From contig JBCCFC010000352.1 in the NCBI GenBank assembly GCA_039029935.1, forward strand, positions 1 to 10,757: DNA of 10,757 nt. Reading direction: 5' to 3'. A model generated the notes under the pieces. That model did not search any database, was not told the origin of the DNA, and worked only from the letters and a program-made list of their open reading frames with translations. Positions 1 through 5,850 of this stretch are shown one piece after another. Position 1 is the stretch's first letter. Each line of letters starts with the position of its first letter. The position numbers and the translations under genes are program-made. The stretch is from G039029935 sp039029935 (GTDB lineage: Bacteria > Chloroflexota > Anaerolineae > Caldilineales > Caldilineaceae).

Positions 1-57
1 AATGTCAAACTGTTTTGGGTTTTTTTGTGTCTGCTACCAAATCATTTTTTTGGCCCT

Positions 58-616
58 TTAACTGGTCGCAAATTTTATTGACTTATTGCCCCTGCCGTTA
101 ATGCAAGCGACTCTCAACCATGATTTTGAGTACATTGCGGCTCCAACCTTGAGCAATGATTTGCTGCATATACCAGCAACGAGCAGGCCGCTCTTTAACG
201 CGCTCCAATAGCAGGATATTATGTCCCCAAGGAATTTTTGCAACAAGCTGCTGCAAAATTATCTACTCATTCCATTGTGCCGTTTGCGCATCATCCAGAG
301 CCGATGTAGTTAAAGATTGCTGTGTTATCGGCTCTCCATATTCTCTAGCAAATTGGAGCATATAACTAATATTACGTTTAGAGAACCCTTTTATTTCGGG
401 TAACTCATTGTGCAAATCAGCCGCTAATTTGGGAATAAAGCCAGCCCCCCAACCTTCTTGACATTGACGATGTTCAATCAATCGACCAATATCCCAATAA
501 AGCCGAATCAACTCTGCATTCACAGACAACATCGCCCGTGTCTGCGCTTCACCAATCCGCTGTTTAATCTCTTGAAAAAGCGTGGTATAGAGTGTCAAGT
601 CAACCATACTACGCAC
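58..616 (-). pseudogene. yhcG: Decayed yhcG / DUF1016-type nuclease gene (N-terminal part)
   Basis: The first 117 codons read as the N-terminal domain of the YhcG (DUF1016) family, whose intact members carry a C-terminal PD-(D/E)XK nuclease domain. Diagnostic stretches are LIRLYWDIGRLI, GWGAGFIPKLAADL and GFSKRNISYMLQFAREY. A TAG at 263-265 interrupts the frame, yet homology continues in the same frame with the family hallmark IPWGHNILLLERVK and then GWSRNVLKIMVESRLH. A TAA at 98-100 and another at 83-85 follow, and the last recognisable residues (KSIKFATS) lie in a shifted frame. The nuclease domain is absent from the window. The start is ATG at 607 or GTG at 616; the latter overlaps the stop of the upstream aldehyde dehydrogenase gene, so the two may once have been co-transcribed. 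Several independent lesions favour a pseudogene over stop readthrough. Family assignment is confident; the state before decay is inferred. Confidence 0.8.
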
Positions 617-2015
617 CGTGTTTCATCACGTAATCACCCCACAACTCATCTACGGTCGGCACATGCTCTGCAATCGGTCGCGCCAAGTAGGTGTAGTTGA
701 GAAAGTGCTTATAGGTGAGGTTCTCACAGCTATCGTTATCACCCCATGTCCCTGCCCCCATTGAGAGCGTAAAGTCAAGCCCATTATCAAAGCCGCCACC
801 GTTGTTATAGCAATGTGGTTGATTCACCAGCACGGTCGAGACTGGCGCGGCATGGGCCAACTGCTCGATGTGTTCTTGGTCTTCGGTGTGGATACCACAG
901 GAGTGGCCTTTGCCCATGTAGTCGAGGATGTTTGTGACCTTATCAACAGCCTCGTCAAAGTTATCAGCCTTATAGACAGTCAGGACAACCGACAGCTTTT
1001 CACCGGAAAATGGATAGTCTGGGCCAATGCCCTCTTCCTCCACCATGATGAATTTGGCATTTTGGGCAGCGTCATCGGTCAAGTTGGCTTCCGTGGCAAT
1101 ACGGGCAGCGGGTTGCGCAACGACAGCGCGGCTTAAACGACCATTGGGCCACATTGCCGCTTCCAACTGAACCTTCTCCGTGATATCCGTCAAGTAGCCA
1201 CCCTCAGATTTGAGTGCATCCATCGTTTCATCATAGCGCGAGGAAAGCACGACCAGTGAATTTTCAGATGAGCAACTGGTGGCGTTATCAAAGGTTTTGC
1301 TGGCGACAATCTTGGGGATAGCGTCCGATAAATCGGCTGATTCGTCTATAATCACAGGCGCATTGCCAACACCGACGCCGTGCGTGGGTGTACCGCTGCG
1401 ATAGCCCAAATCCACATTAGCAGGACCAGCCGTGATGAGCGCATAGTCACACGCGGCCATAAGTGCGCTGGCACGTGCCTTGCCCTCATATTTGTCGGCT
1501 CCCTTGAGGCTGACATACTGCACCAAATCCTCCGGCGCACCAAGCTTATTGAGCGTCTCACGTGCTAGTTGAACCGCTTGTACACAGGCAGCTTCTCCCT
1601 TGGGATGAGGTGCGAGGATGACGGCGTTGCGTCCCTTGAGCGTGATCATGATGTTGTTGATTGGTGTCGCCCCAGCATTGGTGGATGGCAACAGTGCCGC
1701 GATGACGCCCATTGGCTTGGCAATCGTGGTCACACCGCGCTCTTCATCAACCTCAATGACACCAACCGATTTGGCGTCTTTGAGGTCCATCATCGTGCCC
1801 ATTGTTTTGCGCTGCACCTTGGTCACTTTGTCCTCATAGTTGCCCAACCCGCTGTGTTCATAGGCCAACTTTGCCAACGTCTCGGCGTTGCGATAGCCTG
1901 CATACGAAATCCCTTCTACCAACTCATCCACCTGTGCTTGTGTGTATGATTCAAACTGCGTCTGCGCTGTCTTGGCGCGATCCACAGCAGCCTGTATAAT
2001 TGCTGCATCCGACAT
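609..2015 (-). CDS. CoA-acylating aldehyde dehydrogenase (PduP/EutE/AdhE-N class, possibly sulfoacetaldehyde dehydrogenase SauS-like)
   Basis: A 468-residue cytoplasmic enzyme of the aldehyde dehydrogenase superfamily, the usual length for stand-alone acylating forms such as PduP and EutE. It should oxidise an aldehyde to its acyl-CoA with NAD(P)+ and coenzyme A. The probable catalytic cysteine is Cys248 in TFDNATSCSSENSLVV, which aligns with the catalytic block of AdhE, EutE and PduP. Other class marks are PMGVIAALLPSTNAGATPIN (about 101-120), the GVGVGNAPVIID strand (about 213-224) and GHSCGIHT followed by NNGGGFDNGLDFTLSMGAGTWG near the C-terminus. The C-terminal half resembles what I remember of acylating sulfoacetaldehyde dehydrogenase (SauS), but the substrate cannot be settled from sequence alone. 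ATG at 2015 is supported by AAGGAG about 8 bases upstream. A promoter with an overlapping inverted repeat lies just upstream. The stop overlaps the possible GTG start of the yhcG relic. Confidence 0.9.
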   Translation of the reverse strand: MSDAAIIQAAVDRAKTAQTQFESYTQAQVDELVEGISYAGYRNAETLAKLAYEHSGLGNYEDKVTKVQRKTMGTMMDLKDAKSVGVIEVDEERGVTTIAKPMGVIAALLPSTNAGATPINNIMITLKGRNAVILAPHPKGEAACVQAVQLARETLNKLGAPEDLVQYVSLKGADKYEGKARASALMAACDYALITAGPANVDLGYRSGTPTHGVGVGNAPVIIDESADLSDAIPKIVASKTFDNATSCSSENSLVVLSSRYDETMDALKSEGGYLTDITEKVQLEAAMWPNGRLSRAVVAQPAARIATEANLTDDAAQNAKFIMVEEEGIGPDYPFSGEKLSVVLTVYKADNFDEAVDKVTNILDYMGKGHSCGIHTEDQEHIEQLAHAAPVSTVLVNQPHCYNNGGGFDNGLDFTLSMGAGTWGDNDSCENLTYKHFLNYTYLARPIAEHVPTVDELWGDYVMKHGA

Positions 2016-2046
2016 TGATACTCTCCTTCGTTATTAAAAACTACAC

Positions 2047-2100
2047 ATATAGCGATATAGCTATGACTGGTTAGCATTCTATAGCTGTCTATCGCTGTAT
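2047..2100. repeat. Imperfect inverted repeat over the dehydrogenase promoter
   Basis: ATATAGCGATA (2047-2057) pairs with TATCGCTGTAT (2090-2100) at 10 of 11 positions. Inside it TAGCTAT (2058-2064) pairs with ATAGCTG (2081-2087) at 6 of 7, with a two-base bulge. The intervening loop is 16 bases. The right arm covers the -10/-35 spacer of the minus-strand promoter and the left arm lies just downstream of its start point, as expected for an operator or a 5' leader hairpin. No regulator gene is present in the window to assign to it. Confidence 0.5.
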
Positions 2101-2104
2101 ACAA
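2076..2104 (-). promoter_or_regulatory. Candidate sigma70 promoter of the acylating aldehyde dehydrogenase gene
   Basis: On the minus strand, TTGTAT (2104-2099) and TAGAAT (2081-2076) are separated by exactly 17 bases. The -10 matches TATAAT in five of six positions; the -35 matches only in its TTG. Transcription would start near 2068, giving a leader of about 50 bases before ATG 2015. The overlapping inverted repeat described separately suggests regulation at this point. Confidence 0.4.
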
Positions 2105-2143
2105 ATTTAGATAGAGCCATTTTGCTACCCGATATTTAAAGTA

Positions 2144-2212
2144 AGACCTTTGGAAGGTGACGAAAAAATTTAAGTGCTTCCAAAGTACACTATCGTCACC
2201 GCCCAAAGGTCT
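2144..2212. repeat. Long imperfect inverted repeat in the divergent intergenic region, with an alternative stem
   Basis: The arms at 2144-2163 and 2193-2212 are 20 bases each and complementary at 18 positions; only the two central bases (AA against GC) differ. The loop is 29 bases. Within it, 2177-2185 (CTTCCAAAG) is a perfect complement of 2148-2156 (CTTTGGAAG) in the left arm, so the left arm can form either of two mutually exclusive hairpins. No U-tract follows, so a simple terminator is unlikely. It ends 48 bases before the ATG of the plus-strand gene. It could be an operator array, a transcribed leader structure or a small mobile palindrome. Confidence 0.65.
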
Positions 2213-2260
2213 GGATACAAATACAGGTAAAGGTAGACATAATCTGCTAGGAACTCTAAA

Positions 2261-2809
2261 ATGTCACAGAAGAAATCAAAAGGGAAACATGGCGTTCATC
2301 TTAATACGCTCAAGGAAAAAATGATCTCTAACGACAATCCCCTCGATACCGTCCTTTACTTCATGGGTAATGTTGCGGAAAACAAAATTATCTTGCGAAA
2401 GAGTATGCCAACTCAGCGATCTAAATTGGAAGAACGGTTGATTGACACTCTGAGCATTGTACCGAGGCGCAAGAAGCTCCGATTAAAAAACAGCAGATGG
2501 CTCTATTTAGCCAAAGAAGGATTCGTGCATGGTTCGGCTGATTTTGCTAACGCTTCGGGTCATATCAAATTTTTTTACTTTGAAGAAATTGATGCAGGAT
2601 TTGCGGCGATATTAAACGAGTCCAATCAGTTCGATTTAGGTATCGCCTACCTTACAGAGAGCAGAGATGAGGAAGAGATGTTTGGTGAGACAGATTTACT
2701 AGAAGAATTGACACCAGAGCATGAGCTTGAGTCAACGAAGAGTCCCTCAAAAAGCCAATTTAACCTTATGGACACGATTACAGGTCTTTTTGGAAGGAAA
2801 AGCAGATGA
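2261..2809 (+). CDS. Hypothetical protein, 182 residues, coupled to the downstream oxidase
   Basis: I do not recognise this family. The N-terminus is lysine-rich (MSQKKSKGKHG), residues about 65-80 form another basic patch (PRRKKLRLKNSRWLYLAKEG), and residues about 130-156 are strongly acidic (EEEMFGETDLLEELTPEHELE), followed by a Ser/Lys-rich stretch and a basic end (LFGRKSR). No signal peptide or transmembrane segment is visible, so it is probably cytoplasmic. The middle section (GHIKFFYFEEIDAGFAAILN) looks like alternating strand and helix of a small globular fold. The ATG at 2261 has a weak AGGAA about 7 bases upstream. Its TGA overlaps the ATG of the next gene in ATGA, so the two are probably translationally coupled and it may be a partner or regulator of that oxidase. 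The role is unknown. It is likely a real gene because of frame length and coupling. Confidence 0.7.
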   Translation: MSQKKSKGKHGVHLNTLKEKMISNDNPLDTVLYFMGNVAENKIILRKSMPTQRSKLEERLIDTLSIVPRRKKLRLKNSRWLYLAKEGFVHGSADFANASGHIKFFYFEEIDAGFAAILNESNQFDLGIAYLTESRDEEEMFGETDLLEELTPEHELESTKSPSKSQFNLMDTITGLFGRKSR

Positions 2810-4230
2810 GTCAAGTACAATCATGGGTAGCGCGAATTGAACATGGTCTCTATTGTGTGGCACGACAGGTAGCGCGTTTGGGCTATCCCGCCAGTTGGGA
2901 AACGTTGGAGATTGATGAAAATCAGTCCGTGTGGGCGTCTTATACACCAGGCTATGAACCCAACCCGCCGTTAACGGGTACGGAAACCGCTGACCTGTGT
3001 ATCATCGGTGGTGGCTACACGGGCATCTCGACCGCCTATCATTTTAGTCAACGTCATCCTGATAAGCGCGTGATTTTGCTGGAAGCGAAGTCTCTGGCAA
3101 ATGGGGCAAGCGGGCGCAATGGTGGCATGATGCTCAACTGGATTTATGGCACAGGCCCGATGAGCGACGAGATGACGGCTCGTGTGTACAACGCCACCCG
3201 CGGTACCATTGACAGCATCGAGCAGATCATCAAAGAACACAATCTGGATGTGAGCTATCGACGTGATGGCTGTTTTGAGGTGTTCACCGATGAACAGCGG
3301 GCGGCAGAGGCCAAGGATGAGGTCGCCTATCTCAACAGCATTGGGATTCCCATCCAGTACATGGATGTAGCAGAAGTCCGCAAGCATATCGACCTCAACG
3401 GTGTCTATGGTGGGATGTTTGACCCAAGCGAAGGGCAGCTCAATGGTGTGCAGTTTATTCGTGGTCTGCGGCCCGTTCTGGAAGCACGCGGTGTCACAAT
3501 TTATGAAAATACGTCTGTCACAAAAGTGGATGAAGGCAGTACAATTCGGTTGACAACACCCAAGGGTATAGTCAACGCCAAGGCGATTGTCCTCGCCACC
3601 AACGGTTACACGGGCAAGTTGGGCTATTTCCGCAAAGCCTTCTTCCCGCTACACTCGCATGTATTCGCTACCGAACCATTGAGTGATGAGGCAACCAGTG
3701 CCATTGGGTGGCATGGCACATCCGGACTTTCCGATGACCTCAAGCGCATCTCCTATGCCACACGCACCAATGACGGGCACATCGTCTTCGGTGGTGGCAG
3801 CAATATTTCCTATGGTTATCTCTTTAATAGTCGCACAGCTTTTCCTAACTCACCTGATAGTGCAGAGGCAGGGTTTGCGGATATGCAGAAAACGTTTGGG
3901 GACTATTTAGACGGCGGCAGACAACTGTCACATGCCTACCGCTGGACGGGAACGTTGGCGATTACATTACGACGCAACCTATTGCTCGGTGTGCGGGGAA
4001 CACACAACAATGTATACTATTCCATCGGATACAACGGGCATGGCGTCACCGCTGCCAACCTAGCGGGTCGAATTCTTACCGACATCTACAGCGGTACAGA
4101 TGACGAATGGCGTGATATGCCTATTGTCCAAGATAGCTACTCACCGATTCCACTGGAACCATTCCGCTGGATGGGCTATCAGATGATGACGCGCTTAACA
4201 GGTCGTTCACCGCGAGAATCGCATCGGTAA
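2806..4230 (+). CDS. FAD-dependent oxidoreductase of the DAO family (PuuB/OrdL-like amine oxidase)
   Basis: A 474-residue flavoenzyme of the D-amino-acid-oxidase fold. The dinucleotide-binding motif DLCIIGGGYTGISTAYHF lies at about residues 63-80, followed by VILLEAKSLANGASGRNGGM (about 89-108), where Glu93 would bind the FAD ribose and the GASGRNGG loop is typical of PuuB/OrdL and related amine oxidases. The C-terminal flavin block is YYSIGYNGHGVTAANLAGR. About 60 residues precede the FAD domain, as in gamma-glutamylputrescine oxidase-like proteins. These enzymes oxidise a primary or secondary amine to an imine or aldehyde, releasing hydrogen peroxide or passing electrons on; the substrate here is not known. 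The start overlaps the previous stop by ATGA, with GGAAGG about 9 bases upstream. The divergent acylating aldehyde dehydrogenase could consume an aldehyde made here, which is inference from position only. Confidence 0.88.
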   Translation: MSQVQSWVARIEHGLYCVARQVARLGYPASWETLEIDENQSVWASYTPGYEPNPPLTGTETADLCIIGGGYTGISTAYHFSQRHPDKRVILLEAKSLANGASGRNGGMMLNWIYGTGPMSDEMTARVYNATRGTIDSIEQIIKEHNLDVSYRRDGCFEVFTDEQRAAEAKDEVAYLNSIGIPIQYMDVAEVRKHIDLNGVYGGMFDPSEGQLNGVQFIRGLRPVLEARGVTIYENTSVTKVDEGSTIRLTTPKGIVNAKAIVLATNGYTGKLGYFRKAFFPLHSHVFATEPLSDEATSAIGWHGTSGLSDDLKRISYATRTNDGHIVFGGGSNISYGYLFNSRTAFPNSPDSAEAGFADMQKTFGDYLDGGRQLSHAYRWTGTLAITLRRNLLLGVRGTHNNVYYSIGYNGHGVTAANLAGRILTDIYSGTDDEWRDMPIVQDSYSPIPLEPFRWMGYQMMTRLTGRSPRESHR

Positions 4231-4232
4231 AA

Positions 4233-4322
4233 CGGTAGGTCGGTATTCGGTAGGTCGGTATTCGGTAGGTCAGTATTCGGTAAACTAGCGATAGATGACT
4301 GACATACCGATTACCGACCTAC
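4233..4322. repeat. 15-bp tandem repeat with a facing inverted copy, between convergent genes
   Basis: The unit CGGTAGGTCGGTATT occurs at 4233-4247 and 4248-4262, and with one change at 4263-4277, followed by a partial CGGTA. Downstream, 4305-4322 (TACCGATTACCGACCTAC) is complementary at 17 of 18 bases to 4235-4252 and, with slightly less agreement, to 4250-4267. The RNA from either strand could fold into a strong stem using any of the units. It sits between a plus-strand stop at 4230 and a minus-strand stop at 4334, where a bidirectional terminator would be useful, but no run of T follows the stem, so this role is a guess. Confidence 0.85.
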
Positions 4323-4333
4323 GGATACACCGA

Positions 4334-4681
4334 TTACTGTCTTTCACGTAGATTCCATATAATCTCGCCTTGGAAAATGCCCCAGTCATTGTATTCATGG
4401 CTGTGCATTTTGCCATCTTCGCTGCTGATGTAGGTCACATCTTTGATGGTCTCGCCATCGTTATTTTTGTGAAACGAGACGCTGACGATATCGTCATAGC
4501 TAGCAACATCTGCGGGCAGGTTGATGCTCACGGGACGCCCCGTGACCCGTGAAATGCGGCGTCCTTGATAACAAGAACTGATGCCGCCAACAAGCATCAG
4601 TGCCACCAAAATGCCCAACAAAAAATATTGCCAGTTTTTCATTGAAATATTGATTGATAGTTGTCTGTCTGATTGATTCAT
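4334..4681 (-). CDS. Small putative lipoprotein / membrane-anchored hypothetical protein
   Basis: A 115-residue protein that I cannot assign to a family. Residues about 19-36 (YFLLGILVALMLVGGISS) are hydrophobic and are followed by Cys37 in GGISSC, which fits a loose lipobox; alternatively the segment is a plain N-terminal anchor. The remaining part is a polar domain of about 75 residues (SINLPADVASYDDIVSVSFH, then VTYISSEDGKMHSHEYNDWG), probably exposed outside the membrane. The ATG at 4681 is preferred over an in-frame TTG at 4696 and an internal ATG at 4642, because GGAGG lies 8 bases upstream of 4681 and the internal ATG has no ribosome site. The gene is monocistronic and convergent with the oxidase. 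A TATAAT box lies at 4742-4737. Confidence 0.72.
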   Translation of the reverse strand: MNQSDRQLSINISMKNWQYFLLGILVALMLVGGISSCYQGRRISRVTGRPVSINLPADVASYDDIVSVSFHKNNDGETIKDVTYISSEDGKMHSHEYNDWGIFQGEIIWNLRERQ

Positions 4682-4736
4682 GTTACTTGCCTCCAAAATG
4701 AAGTTGTGAAGAATACTGTACTATGCATTCTAAACG

Positions 4737-4742
4737 ATTATA
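4737..4742 (-). promoter_or_regulatory. Consensus -10 box of the small lipoprotein gene
   Basis: A perfect TATAAT lies on the minus strand at 4742-4737, about 56 bases before ATG 4681. The region where a -35 would lie (about 4759-4766) has no good TTGACA match. An activator or weak recognition is possible. Confidence 0.45.
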
Positions 4743-4932
4743 CGCATAAGAAGATAACATGTTTCTGGCTAATTAGAAAACACACCGAGTTGTGTTCGCT
4801 CGGATTCCTGTCGAGCTTACCCGTGTGAAGATAGGGACAGGAATAACAATAAAGGCGAAAGGGAAGAAGATGCACAGCAAGAGAGAAGGAAAAGCCCTAG
4901 CCGCAGGTTGCTGCCCTACTTTTGCTTTTTAG
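4743..4932. other. Non-coding stretch without recognised gene
   Basis: Reading all frames, I find no gene with a start, ribosome site and recognisable product. A purine-rich segment lies at about 4850-4900. The region ends at a TAG (4930-4932) that limits the frame of the transposase relic, whose missing 5' portion may have been here and eroded. Confidence 0.4.
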
Positions 4933-5472
4933 CCGCCGCCTGCGTTTCTGGCATCAGTACCCCAGCCTTGGCTCACACTTGCTTTCGCATCTGCCCCGTT
5001 AGCGAGTCGGGTACGCAAATCAGAAAAAGCGGTTGAACAGGCACAGAAAAAGGCTGAGAAAGAACAATCATTGGAGAAGAAGTATGTAGAGAGTGTCCCC
5101 AAACCAGCGGGACGACCGCGAAACTTTGAGAAATACATTGCCGACGCCTCTCTTCCTGTGCGTTCTTTTCAGAACATCCGCAAAGCTCGACGCGTTCTCA
5201 CCAAGATGGTTGCCACCATTGCTTTCTTTTTTGGTAAGCGTTCACCTCCCCCGTCGGCTGAGCTTGTCGAAGCTGAGTGCCCCCCTTCGACAAGCTCAGG
5301 GGGCTGAACGGTTACCTTTTTCATCTCCCGTCCCGATGGCTCTACCCCTGCTCAACGCTTCTTTGGTTCTGACCCTCGCAACCTCTTTGACTATCTCCTT
5401 GAACACGTTGACCTTCCTCCGCGTTCCGCAAAAAGACGGCCTCCGCCAGAACCTGTTCCACCCCTGTCTTAG
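4933..5472 (+). pseudogene. Transposase-like relic interrupted by a palindromic repeat
   Basis: One plus-strand frame stays open from 4933 to a TAG at 5470-5472 except for a single TGA (5305-5307) that lies inside the palindromic repeat. Upstream of the repeat it reads VRKSEKAVEQAQKKAEKEQS, a coiled-coil-like Lys/Glu/Gln region, then KPAGRPRNFEKYIADAS and RKARRVLTKMVATIAFFF. Downstream it reads ISRPDGSTPAQRFFGSDPRN, then LFDYLLEHVDLPPRSAKRRPPP and a Pro-rich end. The RPDG(S/T)TxAxRFFG tail and GRPRxFEK segment resemble a group of bacterial transposases from memory; I cannot verify the family by search. There is no credible start codon near 4933, so the 5' end is missing. The best internal starts (such as near 5071) lack a good ribosome site. 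It is probably a degraded insertion-sequence remnant, not an expressed gene. Terminal repeats and target duplications were not found. Confidence 0.5.
5225..5322. repeat. REP-like palindromic repeat inside the transposase relic
   Basis: A 15-bp perfect stem is formed by 5258-5272 (CTGAGCTTGTCGAAG) and 5285-5299 (CTTCGACAAGCTCAG) with a 12-base loop. Outside it, complementarity continues imperfectly: GGTAAGCGTTCA (5233-5244) faces TGAACGGTTACC (5305-5316), and T-rich and A-complementing flanks (about 5225-5232 and 5317-5322) extend it. The core CTTCGACAAGCTCAG is, to my knowledge, a very common dispersed palindrome in several bacterial groups. Its TGA at 5305-5307 truncates the surrounding frame, and the frame after the repeat is the same as before it. 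Confidence 0.8.
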
Positions 5473-5478
5473 ACCCTT

Positions 5479-5700
5479 TTGGACGAATCCTTGACCAACG
5501 CCAAAAATTTTAATGCATTTTCAATAATGGAGTATCTTATATCGCAAGATGGCGTATCAAGCTGTATCATCAATCATAATACAGATTGCCAACCTGTCAC
5601 AAGTTTTTATGAGTGTTCATATATCTGTGGATTCGTCTTAAGCATGTACAAAACGAATGACGAGAGATGGAGCGTTCCTATTAAATCAGAGATAATTTAG
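5479..5700 (+). CDS. Doubtful small ORF, 57-73 residues
   Basis: An open frame with TTG start at 5479 or ATG at 5527, ending at TAG 5698-5700. The product from 5527 (MEYLISQDGVSSCIINHNTD onward) is Cys-rich for its size (four Cys) and has no hydrophobic anchor or recognised motif. Neither start has a clear Shine-Dalgarno sequence. Base composition is more AT-rich than the flanking genes. It may be chance; it is listed because it is the only frame of any length between the transposase relic and the uvrA fusion. Confidence 0.2.
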   Translation: MDESLTNAKNFNAFSIMEYLISQDGVSSCIINHNTDCQPVTSFYECSYICGFVLSMYKTNDERWSVPIKSEII

Positions 5701-5850
5701 AGGTCCCTTAGATTGGACCAATCTTCTCGCCCCGATATTTTCTCAACCAAAGTGATCTGCCCTAATTGTTTTATTTATTTCATATATAGAATCGTTTTAT
5801 GTGCTAAAATGAGCCATCGACTGAATGTGGACCAAAACTGAGGAGCCTTT
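5701..5850 (+). promoter_or_regulatory. Promoter and leader of the transglutaminase-UvrA gene
   Basis: An extended -10 element, TG-C-TAAAAT, lies at 5802-5810 with no good -35 at 17 bases, which is acceptable for extended -10 promoters. Transcription would start near 5817, leaving a leader of about 34 bases. GAGGAG at 5840-5845, 5 bases from ATG 5851, is a strong ribosome site. I looked for an SOS (LexA) box of either the CTGT-N8-ACAG or GAAC-N4-GTTC kind and saw none. Confidence 0.45.

Noticed and set aside
813..1949. Plus-strand open frames of 62-126 codons opposite the aldehyde dehydrogenase gene
   Set aside because: They lie antisense to a well-recognised gene, have no recognisable motifs or ribosome sites, and arise from codon bias of the real gene.
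2144..2212. Rho-independent terminator
   Set aside because: The hairpin is long but no T-tract follows on either strand and it lies between divergent genes, where no terminator is needed.
2971..3387. Minus-strand 138-codon open frame opposite the DAO-family oxidase
   Set aside because: Antisense shadow of a confident coding sequence; the product has no recognisable family features.
4233..4277. CRISPR-like repeat array
   Set aside because: The repeats are 15 bp, directly adjacent without spacers, and only three copies; this is a simple tandem repeat.
5071..5307. Independent small protein starting at 5071
   Set aside because: Its C-terminal residues (PSTSSGG) are translation of the palindromic repeat, and its N-terminal frame extends upstream without a stop, so it is a segment of the transposase relic.
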